A stretch of DNA of 64,000 nt from Muricoccus roseus (GCF_900141905.1 NZ_FQZF01000002.1:320528-384527), one strand, 5' to 3'. Shown: positions 17,284-25,757, counted from the stretch's first letter. The notes: generated by a model from the letters alone, not told the origin. Numbers and translations are program-made.

Positions 17284-17577
17284 ATGCTAGGTCGAGGTAT
17301 CTTCGGAAGCCGAGAGGTGGCTCTGCCGGAAGAAGTCGCCGTCCATCTCACGGAAGACGATGAGCGGAACCTGGTCGGCGTCGTGGTGGCGCCCGGCACC
17401 CACCGTGAACTCTCCCTCACCGGCGATCTCCCCAGGGGGCCAGGTCTCATCCCGCGTGCCGCGCCCCTTGCGATCAATGACGGGATCAGAAAGGCTCAGG
17501 CCCTGCAGGCGCCTCTCGTGATCATCGACCCCTTTGGGGTATGGGATCCCGCCTGGGGGGAGCTGCGCTTCCACTGA
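17284..17577 (+). CDS. Hypothetical protein (97 aa)
   Basis: A small soluble protein beginning MLGRGIFGSREVALPEEVAVHL. GGAGG lies a few bases upstream of this ATG, which decides the start over in-frame ATGs at 17248 and 17086. It looks globular, with alternating hydrophobic strands (NLVGVVVAPG, APLVIIDPFGVWDPAWGEL) and no signal peptide or membrane segment. No family recognised. It lies just after tRNA-Gly in a stretch of genus-specific genes with slightly more A/T in third positions than the neighbourhood. Confidence 0.55.
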   Translation: MLGRGIFGSREVALPEEVAVHLTEDDERNLVGVVVAPGTHRELSLTGDLPRGPGLIPRAAPLAINDGIRKAQALQAPLVIIDPFGVWDPAWGELRFH

Positions 17578-17713
17578 GCATCGGGGCTGGGGTGGGGCGC
17601 GGCTCTGCTCGTCGAATCAAGAGGCTAGCCTTTGCGCCGCCCTGGAGGCGGCTCGGGGGAGCCATCGCGGAACAGGGGAGTGGGCCGGGAGTGGGGCTGA
17701 GGAAGGGTATGGA

Positions 17714-18049
17714 ATGAGCCGCGACCGACGACAGGGGGCGGCGAGGAAGGGCTCTCCCCGCTCGGGAAACCTGGTCAGTGAAGTCGCCCGCCTCTCCCGC
17801 GAGTTGGACGAATGCCGCGCGAAGCTGAAGCAGATCGAGCAGCAAGGAATCGCGAAGGTGACGGCACGGCGTCTGGCGGCCCTGGAGGAAGGGCAGCAGA
17901 TCGCACGCGGTCAGGCCGTGGACGCGGCACTCGCGAAATCGAAGGCCGAGGCAGAGCTGCGCGCTCTTCGGAAGGCAATCGCCGAGGCGCCAGGCCCGCT
18001 GGGATGGCTGATCCGGAAGGCGGCCGGAAGGCTGCGAATTGGGGGGTAA
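17714..18049 (+). CDS. Hypothetical coiled-coil protein (111 aa)
   Basis: A basic N-terminus (MSRDRRQGAARKGSPRSGN) is followed by a heptad-rich charged helix from about residue 20 to 85 (for example VARLSRELDECRAKLKQIEQ), predicted to form a coiled coil. The tail (GPLGWLIRKAAGRLRIGG) is short, basic and amphipathic. GGAAGGG precedes the ATG. No enzyme motif is present; a structural or nucleic-acid-associated role is possible. Family not recognised. Confidence 0.6.
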   Translation: MSRDRRQGAARKGSPRSGNLVSEVARLSRELDECRAKLKQIEQQGIAKVTARRLAALEEGQQIARGQAVDAALAKSKAEAELRALRKAIAEAPGPLGWLIRKAAGRLRIGG

Positions 18050-18604
18050 TGCCCAGCCTGCAGTTCATCTGGGCGCTTGGCAGCGCGGCCTGGCGGGTCG
18101 GGAAGGCTTGAAGCTCCACAGCTTGCCGGTGCGTTACTCGCTCCAGACAGTGTGAGCCCTTCTGGCATGCAACAGCCGAAAACGACCGACGGCAGTGCCG
18201 CCCTCGAGCGAACAATTCAGCGCCTCCTGGAGGCATGCCGGCGGTCTTTCCAGAATGGCCATGCCCGCCGGGCCAGGCGGGAGGTGGATGGAGCGGCCGC
18301 TCTCCGCCGGGTCGCGGATCGTCTGCGCACGTAGATTGAGGGCGACACGCCGACGGCTTCGCGCCGTGTTCCACTTGGCCGCGACTGGGCGACCCCCTTC
18401 ACGCCTCTTCGACGACCTCTCCGCTCCGCCTTGTGAGGTGCATTCTCCCGCCCTCTGGACGAGAAGCATGGCGCCGGCCGGGCGAGGGCCGGCTGTGGCC
18501 CGGCAGGTTCCGCAGCATGGGACCGGGGCTGGAGGAAAACGATCCAGTTGACCAAGGGCGCTCCCACGGCCTCGTTGCCGCACGCCCTGATCGACGGAGA
18601 CGTC
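18050..18604. other. 555-bp stretch without a well-supported gene
   Basis: I see no convincing ribosome site, RNA structure or mobile element here. The best candidate is a short frame at 18167-18334, listed separately. Overlapping frames on both strands are low-complexity and mutually exclusive. Confidence 0.5.
18167..18334 (+). CDS. Possible small basic protein (55 aa)
   Basis: The frame starts MQQPKTTDGSAALERTIQRL and is rich in Arg and Ala, looking helical throughout, with about three-quarters of third codon positions G or C. There is no good ribosome site upstream and no recognised family. It is recorded because it is the only plausible coding frame in its gap. Confidence 0.28.
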   Translation: MQQPKTTDGSAALERTIQRLLEACRRSFQNGHARRARREVDGAAALRRVADRLRT

Positions 18605-19120
18605 ATGCATCGATCCGCATCTTTCGCGTTGCTCACCCTGCTGGCTGCCTGCGGCTATGGCGATTCCCGGATGGCCCATGAGGCCCAGCTCAGCATGGAG
18701 GGGATGACGGCCGCCGACTTGCAGGCCTGTGCCGGGATTCCCGAGAAGACGAAGCGGCTGGATGCCAGGACGGAGTTGTTCAGCTACAGCGTGAAGAACG
18801 AGGCGGCCGGCGGAGTGGAGGTTTCCCTGCCGGTGATCGGGGGCGGCTACACCCTGGGCGGGAGCGGAACCGCCTGCACCGCGACCTTTCGCCTAGTGGA
18901 TGATCGGGTGAGCGGGCTGTTCTACTCCGGCAACAATGACCGGCCCATCGGCCGGGATGGCGTCTGTGCGCATATCATCCGGGGCTGCATGCGGCGCCCG
19001 CTTTCGAGCATGACGCGGACGGACGACACGGCCTCCGCCTCCTCCGCCTTCCGGCAGCCGCCTGCGCCGCCGCCCCCGTCGCAGCCGGCAGTCGTAAGGA
19101 TGGAGCCCATCGGGCGTTGA
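18605..19120 (+). CDS. Putative lipoprotein (171 aa)
   Basis: A lipoprotein signal peptide (MHRSASFALLTLLAACGYG, lipobox LAAC) leads into a soluble domain. The segment MTAADLQACAGIPEKTKRLDARTE and later GTACTATFRLVDDRVSGLFYSG resemble small outer-membrane-associated lipoproteins that track an mRNA-like repeat of strands. The tail is proline-rich. GGAGA precedes the ATG at 18605; an ATG at 18548 in frame would destroy the signal peptide. Function unknown. Confidence 0.75.
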   Translation: MHRSASFALLTLLAACGYGDSRMAHEAQLSMEGMTAADLQACAGIPEKTKRLDARTELFSYSVKNEAAGGVEVSLPVIGGGYTLGGSGTACTATFRLVDDRVSGLFYSGNNDRPIGRDGVCAHIIRGCMRRPLSSMTRTDDTASASSAFRQPPAPPPPSQPAVVRMEPIGR

Positions 19121-19267
19121 TCACGGAAATTCCGTTCTGCATCACCGAATTCACGCTGCTTTGACGGAGGGCTGACGGAGGTTTCCGCCCCTTGTGCTCG
19201 GATTGGCCCAAGAGCTCGCGTGTCGTCCTGGCGCGCGGAGCGGCCGATCTCAGCAGAGGAAAAATCC

Positions 19268-19510
19268 ATGACCGAGAAGAGCAGCGTAAAGACCCCCGTG
19301 ATCCGCACCCCGGCCGCCGCCGTGGCGGATTCGGGCCGGGTTTCCACCGGTGGCCTGCAGCGCGCCATCATCCGCACCCTGCCGAAGAAGCTGGCCGATG
19401 CGGGGCGGGTTTCGACCGGCGGCCTGCAGCGCGCGATCGTCCGCACTCCCCCGAAGGCCGTGGCCGATTCCGGCCGCGTCTCCACGGGCGGACTGCAGCG
19501 CGTCATCTGA
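19268..19510 (+). CDS. 80-aa protein of three tandem 23-residue repeats
   Basis: After a ten-residue head (MTEKSSVKTP) the whole protein is three repeats of 23 residues (11-33, 34-56, 57-79). Each repeat is (V/I)(I/V)RT-x5-AD(S/A)GRVSTGGLQR(A/V), and the block GRVSTGGLQR is identical in all three. The DNA of that block differs between repeats at several synonymous third positions, so the peptide, not the DNA, is being conserved. No signal peptide, membrane segment or cysteine is present. GAGGAA precedes the ATG. It is followed by a strong hairpin and a run of genes for a DUF6065-type protein, an exporter and a small protein. A multi-core precursor peptide or a repeat-assembling structural protein are both possible. 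Confidence 0.75.
   Translation: MTEKSSVKTPVIRTPAAAVADSGRVSTGGLQRAIIRTLPKKLADAGRVSTGGLQRAIVRTPPKAVADSGRVSTGGLQRVI
19298..19504 (+). repeat. Three 69-bp in-frame tandem repeats
   Basis: Three head-to-tail 69-bp units encode the 23-residue repeats of the 80-residue protein. They vary mainly at synonymous positions, so the duplications are not recent. Confidence 0.85.
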
Positions 19511-19518
19511 TCGCGCCA

Positions 19519-19553
19519 GCCCCGCGCCGGCCCGCTTCAGGGCCGGGCGGGGC
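19519..19553 (+). promoter_or_regulatory. Strong intercistronic hairpin after the repeat protein
   Basis: GCCCCGC and CCGGCCC pair with GGGCCGG and GCGGGGC, giving 14 bp with one bulged G and a GCTTCA loop, eight bases past the stop codon. There is no T tract. It could protect the upstream message or partly block read-through into the next gene. Confidence 0.6.
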
Positions 19554-19586
19554 AGCCGGGTGATGCAAGCGCGGGTAGATCGGCTC

Positions 19587-20399
19587 ATGGACCAGACACC
19601 GACCTCCGAGATTCCCGCCCAGATCCGTGGAACCGCGCCGGACGCCGATCCGATCGTGCGCTTCCACAATCTTTTTCCGGGATGCCGCCCGCCGCAGCGC
19701 GCCGCGCGCGATGGCCATGGCACGATCCCCATCCGCGCCTACCGCCATTGCGAGGCGCTGTGCTCCGCCGCCGCCTTCGGCTGGCATGTCTTCCCGCCCA
19801 TGGATTTCGAGCTGGTCTGGGATGGCAGCACCGAGATCCAGTGGACCTATGAGGGCGCCGAGGGCTGGTACCCGCTGAACGTCGCCCAGTTCCCCCATTT
19901 CGCCGCCGCCTTCGACGAAGGCGCGCCGGAGGATGCGAAGGGCTTCTCGCCCCCCTTTCTCGCGAATTTCGTCGAGCCCGGCGTGGTGCAGATCTGGACC
20001 GGCCTGGTGGCGCGCACCGCGCCCGGCTGGAACCTGCTGCTCCGCCCGCCCGCCAATGTGCCGCGTGACCTGGGCTACGAGCATTTCGAGGGCATCATCG
20101 AGACCGACCGCTGGTTCGGCCCGCTGTTCTTCAACGTGCGGCTGACGCGGACGGACATCCCTGTGCGCTTCCGGGCGGGCTATCCGTTGATGCAGGTGCA
20201 GCCCGTGCAGCGCGCCACGCTCACCGATGCCGTGCTCGAGAATTATGACGTGTCGGAGGGGCTGGAATCGTTCACCCCGGCGGATTGGGACGCCTTCCGC
20301 GACACCGTGGTGAAGCCGAACAAGGACCCGAACCGCCGCCGCGGCGCCTATGGCGCCGAGACCCGCAAGGGGCGCAAGCGCGAGGAACGGGGACCATGA
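19587..20399 (+). CDS. DUF6065-type protein
   Basis: A 270-residue soluble protein. The region from RFHNLFPGCRPPQRAARDG through TIPIRAYRHCEAL and AFGWHVFPPMDFELVWDGS resembles the uncharacterised DUF6065 family from memory; a profile search is needed to confirm it. It is rich in aromatics and predicted beta-strands, and ends in a long basic tail (KPNKDPNRRRGAYGAE, KGRKRE). The start could also be the ATG at 19563; neither has a decisive ribosome site. Its stop overlaps the exporter start by ATGA. Biochemical function is unknown; context suggests a role with the repeat protein and the exporter. Confidence 0.72.
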   Translation: MDQTPTSEIPAQIRGTAPDADPIVRFHNLFPGCRPPQRAARDGHGTIPIRAYRHCEALCSAAAFGWHVFPPMDFELVWDGSTEIQWTYEGAEGWYPLNVAQFPHFAAAFDEGAPEDAKGFSPPFLANFVEPGVVQIWTGLVARTAPGWNLLLRPPANVPRDLGYEHFEGIIETDRWFGPLFFNVRLTRTDIPVRFRAGYPLMQVQPVQRATLTDAVLENYDVSEGLESFTPADWDAFRDTVVKPNKDPNRRRGAYGAETRKGRKREERGP

Positions 20400-21355
20400 C
20401 CGCCGGGCGGGACAGGCTCCATGGCCTGGCCTGGGCGGTGGTTACCGTCACGGTCGCGGCCGCCTATCCGGCCATCACGCGGCTCGGCGTCACGCAGCAG
20501 GCAATGACCCCGATGGAACTGGCGACGCTGCGCTATGTGGTGGCCGGGCTGGTGCTGTTTCCCGTGCTGCTCGCCTCCTGGCGCCGCTTCGGCCGGGCGG
20601 ACTGGGCCGAGGCCTGCATTCTGGCCCTGTGCCAGGGCACGCCGCTCGCGGCCCTGATCGCGACGGGGCTTTCCTACGCTCCGGCTTCGCATGGTGCCGC
20701 GCTCACCCTCGGCCTCATGCCGGCCGCCACCCTGGTCTTCGCCATGGCCGCGGGCCGCTATCCGAGCCGGGCCGCCGCCTTCGGCGCCGCCGTGATCGCG
20801 TTCGGCGCCGTGGCGCTCTCCCTGCTCGAAATCGGAGGGGGCGGCTCCGCCCTGATCGGTCACGCGATGTTCGTGCTCGCGGCGCTGATGGGGGCAACCT
20901 ATTTCACGCGGCTGCGCGCCTCCGGCTTCACGGCGCTGGAAGGCGCCGCCTTCGTCGCCGTTCTCTCCGGCGCCGGCGGCGTGCTGGCGCTGGCCGTGAT
21001 GGGGGACCTGCCCCAGATGCTGCGCATCGCGCCGCGAACCCTGCTGCTGCAGGCGGTCTTCCAGGGGCTGCTGGTGGGCGTGCTGACGATGGTGGCGATG
21101 AACCGCGCCATCGCCCTGCTGGGCGCGGCCCAGGCAACGGTCTGCATGTCCCTCGTCCCGGCGGGGGCGGCGGCGCTGGCCGTGCCCGTGCTGGGCGAGG
21201 TGCCCTCCGGCCCCGAGATGCTCGCCATCGGCACCATGGTCGTCGGCGCCATCCTTTCGGCCCTTCCCGGTTCCCCGGCTGCGGTCGGGCCTTTCCGCTG
21301 CCTCGTCCCGCCGCGCCGCGGCATGCCGGCCGCCTCGCCGGGAGGACTTCCATGA
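20396..21355 (+). CDS. DMT/EamA family transporter
   Basis: A 319-residue inner-membrane protein with about ten hydrophobic helices in two EamA halves (GLAWAVVTVTVAAAYPAITR at the start, MVAMNRAIALLGAAQATVCMS in the second half). Family members export amino acids, nucleosides or other small metabolites. It is coupled by ATGA overlaps to both the DUF6065-type gene upstream and the 60-residue gene downstream, placing it firmly in this operon. The last 30 residues are a proline-rich cytosolic tail. Substrate unknown. Confidence 0.85.
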   Translation: MTAGRDRLHGLAWAVVTVTVAAAYPAITRLGVTQQAMTPMELATLRYVVAGLVLFPVLLASWRRFGRADWAEACILALCQGTPLAALIATGLSYAPASHGAALTLGLMPAATLVFAMAAGRYPSRAAAFGAAVIAFGAVALSLLEIGGGGSALIGHAMFVLAALMGATYFTRLRASGFTALEGAAFVAVLSGAGGVLALAVMGDLPQMLRIAPRTLLLQAVFQGLLVGVLTMVAMNRAIALLGAAQATVCMSLVPAGAAALAVPVLGEVPSGPEMLAIGTMVVGAILSALPGSPAAVGPFRCLVPPRRGMPAASPGGLP

Positions 21356-21534
21356 CTGAGGAGAAGCCGATGATCCAACTCGATCTGCCTCGTGAAGAGG
21401 CGCAGCTGGAAGAGGTGATCGGGACGTTGGCGGTGCTCGCCCGCTCCACAGGCCGGAACGCGGCCGGGGGGGTGCTGGAGGCGCTGCGCGACACCCTGGC
21501 AACCCAGCCTCACCAGCCCGTCCAGAGGCGCTGA
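21352..21534 (+). CDS. Small acidic helical protein (60 aa)
   Basis: A short protein beginning MTEEKPMIQLDLPREEAQLEE with one main amphipathic helix (EEVIGTLAVLARSTGRNAAGGVLEALRDTL). GGGAGGA lies just upstream and its ATG overlaps the exporter stop (ATGA), which supports it as a real gene although short. Family not recognised. It could be a partner or regulator of the system encoded upstream. Confidence 0.62.
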   Translation: MTEEKPMIQLDLPREEAQLEEVIGTLAVLARSTGRNAAGGVLEALRDTLATQPHQPVQRR

Positions 21535-21662
21535 GCCCGCGCATCCGCGCCGGCCGCCCGAACGCTTCACCATTTGCCCAGCGACCCGATCGCGCACACC
21601 GCCACGGCGGGCGTGATTGGCCGGTCGCGCCCGGCCGCCGCGCCGGCCGTGAGAGAGATGCC

Positions 21663-22523
21663 ATGGCACGAATCAGCAGATCCGAGGGCCCGGCCATGGC
21701 GGGCAGCCCCGTCGCGAGGCAGGCCTGGCTGCACCTCGCGAGCGAGACCCTGGCCCTGGGATGCCTCTTCGAGCGCCGGGGCGCCGCCCATATCCGCATC
21801 CCCGTCCACCGGCGGCAGCAGATGGCCGGGTGCGAGTGGCACAGCCAGCGCAGCGGGGGGGTGCTCCGCTCCGTCTCCTACACCTTCGAGGCGCTGGAGG
21901 ACTGGAACGCGATGGCACGGGAGTCGATCGAGGACGTGGCCGCCCTCTACCGGCACATCCTCGGCCGGCCAGAAATCCGCCCGGCCGACCTGACCTGGTC
22001 GGCAGACATCTATCGCCGCGGCCCCGAGGGCCATGTGCTCGCCTTTCCGGCCGGCAGCTACAACCCCCTGAACGCCTGGAACACGGTGCGTGGCGCCGTG
22101 CACCTCAACGGCGGCATGGCGGCGGGCTTCGAGGCCTCACCCCTGCCAATGACCGATCCGGGCCGGCTGCGCCTGACCGATGCGGGGCTGGAGCGCGGAC
22201 TTCTCTTCCTGAGGGGGCGGGACTGCACGGCCGAACTGCTGCACCCAGCGCGGCGGGAGGGCTGGGCCGGCCCGATCAGCCGCCTCGAATTGCGGCTCCC
22301 CGGCGGCGCGGATTGGTCGCTGGACGACCTGACCCTGCCCGATGGCGAGCGTTTCACGCCGCTCGGCCTGTTCCAGGCGCTGCTGGGCGAGCCTGCCTGG
22401 GCGCGGGAGGGGCGGAGGCGAGGCCTGGCAGAGCCGACGCGCGATCCGATGCTGCCCGGGCCGCTGGTGAGCAGGGCCATGCTGCGTCAGCTTTTCGCCT
22501 CAGGGCGCCCCGCGCTGGCCTGA
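21663..22523 (+). CDS. Hypothetical protein (286 aa), accessory locus
   Basis: A soluble protein starting MARISRSEGPAMAGSPVARQ, with GAGAGAG upstream of the ATG. It has long mixed alpha/beta regions: ALYRHILGRPEIRPADLTW near residues 95-113 and AVHLNGGMAAGFEASPL near 142-158. No catalytic motif is obvious and I do not recognise a family. It follows the 60-residue gene by 128 bp on the same strand and precedes the SARP-type regulator, so it may belong to the same functional unit. Confidence 0.65.
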   Translation: MARISRSEGPAMAGSPVARQAWLHLASETLALGCLFERRGAAHIRIPVHRRQQMAGCEWHSQRSGGVLRSVSYTFEALEDWNAMARESIEDVAALYRHILGRPEIRPADLTWSADIYRRGPEGHVLAFPAGSYNPLNAWNTVRGAVHLNGGMAAGFEASPLPMTDPGRLRLTDAGLERGLLFLRGRDCTAELLHPARREGWAGPISRLELRLPGGADWSLDDLTLPDGERFTPLGLFQALLGEPAWAREGRRRGLAEPTRDPMLPGPLVSRAMLRQLFASGRPALA

Positions 22524-22687
22524 GCCGCGTTCCGACGTCCTAAAACGGCGTGGAATCGAGGGACGTGGCTTGCCTCTCCCATGCCGATACAATGAAACGG
22601 CGCGCAGGCCGCAGTCCTTTATCCCGGGGAATCCGATCGCCATAATCACCCGGTGATGGTCGAGCATCCCCGTGACACGACGGGCGG

Positions 22688-24664
22688 ATGGCCCCTGTGA
22701 GCCCCGCGCCGCCTTTCCGGCCGGCAGGTGGCCCCGACCAGCCCGCGCCCTTCGTGCGGGTCTCGTTGCTTGGCCCGGTGCGGGCCTGGGACGGGGAGGG
22801 AGGCGAGATCGCCATCCCTGGTCGTAAGCCGCGCGCGCTGCTGGGCATCCTCCTGATGGCTCGCGGCCGGCCGGTGAGCCGGGCACGGCTGGCTGCGCTC
22901 CTCTGGGAGCGCTCCGCCGAGGCGGAGGCGCGGGGCAGCCTGCGCCAGGCGGTGCTTGAGCTCACCCGCGCATTCGGGGCGGTTCCCCTGCTGCGCCGGG
23001 ACGGCGAGAGCCTGCGTGCCGATCCGGCCTGCTGCGTGGTCGATGCGCTCACGCTTCCGGCTGGCGGAGCGCCGCCCGATGGGATGCCGGCTCTCATGGA
23101 TGGGCTGGAGGGGATCGGCGAGGGCTTCGACGACTGGCTTCAGGCGGAACGCGATGCCTTCCTCGCCGATCTGCGTGCCCGGCAGGAGGCGAGGCTCGAA
23201 GCCCTGGCCGAGGATCCGGCCCGCAGCGAGGAGGCGATCCAGGCGGCCCGCGGCCTCGTGGCCCTCGACCCGTCGCATGAACCGGGCTGGCGCGCGCTGA
23301 TGCTCCTGCTGGCCAGTGCGGGCAACCGGGCCCAGGCACTGGCGGAATATGAGCGGTGCGAAGCCGCGCTCCGCCGGGCGCTGGACCTGGAGCCCTCGGC
23401 GGAGACGCAGCAGCTCGCGGCAAGGCTGCGGGCGCCGTCGCGGGCTGCCCTCCTGCCGCCCGCGCCGCCCCCGCCCTCGGAGGATGGACGGCTCCGGGTC
23501 GGCGTCATTCCGGCGCGCCTGTCCGCCGGGCAGGCGCATCATCCCCTGACCGCCGCCTATGCGCATGACGTGGCGCTGGAGCTGGTGCGCTACCGCCATT
23601 TCGACGTGCTGCACCCGAGCGCGCTGGAAGCGGGCGGCGTGCCATCATCGGAGGCGTTCCGGGGCCTTGGCTTGGATTACATCGTCACCACCGCGATCCG
23701 GCGGGAGGCCGAAGGGAGCAGCCTCGTTCTCTCCCTTTTGGAGGTGTCCGGCCCTGCCCGCCCGATCTGGAGCGCGCGCGCCCCGCTCGGCGGCACCGCC
23801 GACGAGCTGGACAGCGAGGCGCTGGGCCGGCTCGTCGCCCGGCTGGAGCCGGTGATCCTGCACACGGAGGGCACCCGCCCCGTGCCGAAGCGCGTCACGG
23901 ATGCAAGTGCCATCGTGCTCCGCGCCATTCCGCTGATGTTCAGTATGGAGGCGCCCCGCTTCTTCCGGGCCGGCGAGATGCTGGCGGATGCGGTGACGCG
24001 GGAGCCGGAGAATGCCATGGCGGCGGCCTGGGCGGCCCAGTGGCATGTCTTCCAGATCGGCCAGAGCTGGGCGCCCGATCCCGCCGCCGCGCTGGAGGAG
24101 GCGGAGCGCCTCGCGGTGCTGGCGATGAGCCTCGACCCCGAGAGCGCGGAGGCGGCGGCGATCTACGGCCATGTCGCCTCCTTCCTGCACAAGGATTTCG
24201 ACAGCGCGGCCTATTACCTCGGCCGTTCGCTGGAGCTGAACCCGCACCAGGCCTCCTCCTGGGCGCTCTCGGCCGCGACCCAGACCTATTCGGGCAGCCC
24301 GAAGGAGGCGCTGCGGCAGCTGGAGCGCTACCGCAGCCTTGCGCCCTGCCATCCGCATGACCGCATCCTCAGCCAGGTCTTCACCACCGCCTATGCAGTG
24401 GGCGGGGATTTCGAAATGGCGCTGTCCTTCGGCCGCCGCGCCGTGCGGGCCGCCCCCGGCTTCGTCAATGGCTACAAGCCCGTTCTCTCCGCGCTGGGGC
24501 ATCTTGGCCTGGCGCGCGAGGCGCGGCCGCTGATCGAAGCACTGCTGCGGCTGGAGCCCCGCTTCAACGTGGCGGAATTCGTCAGCACCTATCCCTTCCG
24601 GCGGCCCGAGGACCGCGAGGCCTATGCCGAGGGCCTGCTGCGGGCCGGCGCGCCGAAAGGCTGA
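22688..24664 (+). CDS. SARP/BTAD-type transcriptional regulator with TPR-like C-terminus
   Basis: A 658-residue regulator. Residues about 20-105 are an OmpR-like winged helix (VRVSLLGPVRAWDGEGGEI to RGSLRQAVLELTRAFG). A BTAD helical domain follows (about 120-245: AALEYE-like LAEYERCEAALRRALDLEPSAE), then a domain seen in adenylate-cyclase-like and TolB-like regulators (RLRVGVIPARLS and LGLDYIVTTAIRREAEGSSL). The C-terminal 250 residues are TPR repeats (LAVLAMSLDPESAEAAAIYGH, YYLGRSLELNPHQASSWALS). Such proteins usually activate neighbouring accessory clusters. A TACAAT-like element lies about 100 bp upstream without a convincing -35 box. It converges on modC. Confidence 0.87.
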   Translation: MAPVSPAPPFRPAGGPDQPAPFVRVSLLGPVRAWDGEGGEIAIPGRKPRALLGILLMARGRPVSRARLAALLWERSAEAEARGSLRQAVLELTRAFGAVPLLRRDGESLRADPACCVVDALTLPAGGAPPDGMPALMDGLEGIGEGFDDWLQAERDAFLADLRARQEARLEALAEDPARSEEAIQAARGLVALDPSHEPGWRALMLLLASAGNRAQALAEYERCEAALRRALDLEPSAETQQLAARLRAPSRAALLPPAPPPPSEDGRLRVGVIPARLSAGQAHHPLTAAYAHDVALELVRYRHFDVLHPSALEAGGVPSSEAFRGLGLDYIVTTAIRREAEGSSLVLSLLEVSGPARPIWSARAPLGGTADELDSEALGRLVARLEPVILHTEGTRPVPKRVTDASAIVLRAIPLMFSMEAPRFFRAGEMLADAVTREPENAMAAAWAAQWHVFQIGQSWAPDPAAALEEAERLAVLAMSLDPESAEAAAIYGHVASFLHKDFDSAAYYLGRSLELNPHQASSWALSAATQTYSGSPKEALRQLERYRSLAPCHPHDRILSQVFTTAYAVGGDFEMALSFGRRAVRAAPGFVNGYKPVLSALGHLGLAREARPLIEALLRLEPRFNVAEFVSTYPFRRPEDREAYAEGLLRAGAPKG

Positions 24665-24674
24665 CCGCAGCCGG

Positions 24675-25757
24675 TCAGGCGCCCGGCCCGGCGAAGGCGA
24701 CGGACTTCACCAGCGCCCAGAGCCGCTGGCCCGGACGCAGGCCGAGGCGCGCCACGGCATCCCCGGTGATGCGCGCGAGCAGCACGGCCTGCCCCACCCG
24801 GAGCCGCAGCATGGCCTCATGCGGCGCGGCGGGATCGATCGCCTCCAACACCGCCGGCAGGACGTTCTGCACGGAGAGGCCGCGCGGCTCCTCGGTGGAG
24901 ACGGAGATGTCGCGCGCGCGCACCCGGATGCGCAGCGCGGTGCCGGGCGCCTCCTCCCGCAGAGGTACGCGCAATTCGCCCCCCTCGAAGCGGAGCCGGG
25001 TCAGGCCGCGCAGGGGATCATGGCCGAGCACGGTGCAGGCCAGCAGGGCGCCTGCGTCCCGCCGGCTGGCCAACAGCGGCAGGTCCGTACGCGCGGCCAG
25101 GGTTTCGATCGGGCCGGCGGCGAGCACGCGGCCCGCTTCCATCAGCACGAGATGGTCGGCCAGCCGGTCCACCTCATCCAGCGCATGGGTCACGAGAAGG
25201 ATGGGCAGGCGCAGCCTGTCGCGCACGCGGGCGAGATAGGGCAGCACCTCGGCCCGGCGCGGCGCATCGAGCGCGGCCAGCGGCTCGTCCATCAGCATCA
25301 GGCGTGGGCGCGAGAGAAGCGCGCGGCCGAGGGCGACGCGCTGCCTTTCCCCGCCGGAGAGCGCGGCGGGGCGCCGATGCAGGAGATGGCCGATGCCGAG
25401 AAGCGCGACCACCTCCTCCAGCGCCGGACCCTCCGCGCCGCGTGGTGCCCGGCGGAGGCCGTAGCGGAGATTCGTCTCCACCGAGAGGTGGGGAAACAGG
25501 CGCGCATCCTGGAATACCACGCCGCAGCGCCGCCGTTCCGGGGGGAGGACAAGGCGCGCCTCGGTGTCGAGCAACACCGTGCCGTCCAGCACCACGCGGC
25601 CTTCCTCCGGACGCAGCAGACCGGCCACGGCGGAGAGCAGCGTGGACTTGCCGCAGCCAGACGGGCCGAAGACGGCCGTCACGCCCGGCATCGGGGCGGC
25701 GAAGCGCGCCTCCAGCGCGAAGCCGGGGAAGCGGTGGCGGAGTGCGACCTCGAGCAT
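24675..25757 (-). CDS. modC: Molybdate ABC transporter ATP-binding protein
   Basis: A 360-residue ATPase. Walker A is GPSGCGKST (about residues 31-39), the signature LSGGERQRVALGRAL is near 130-144, Walker B RLMLMDEPLAALD is near 150-162, and VTHALDEVDRLADH holds the switch histidine. The last 120 residues are a Mop/TOBE region that binds oxyanions. Its ATG is one base inside the modB stop region, so modABC is one operon. It powers molybdate uptake needed for the cofactor of the nearby formate dehydrogenase. Confidence 0.94.
   Translation of the reverse strand: MLEVALRHRFPGFALEARFAAPMPGVTAVFGPSGCGKSTLLSAVAGLLRPEEGRVVLDGTVLLDTEARLVLPPERRRCGVVFQDARLFPHLSVETNLRYGLRRAPRGAEGPALEEVVALLGIGHLLHRRPAALSGGERQRVALGRALLSRPRLMLMDEPLAALDAPRRAEVLPYLARVRDRLRLPILLVTHALDEVDRLADHLVLMEAGRVLAAGPIETLAARTDLPLLASRRDAGALLACTVLGHDPLRGLTRLRFEGGELRVPLREEAPGTALRIRVRARDISVSTEEPRGLSVQNVLPAVLEAIDPAAPHEAMLRLRVGQAVLLARITGDAVARLGLRPGQRLWALVKSVAFAGPGA

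Noticed and set aside
18134-18679. Minus-strand frame of 181 codons in the 18.1-18.7 kb gap
   Set aside because: It overlaps the lipoprotein start on the other strand, has no ribosome site and shows no coherent protein features.
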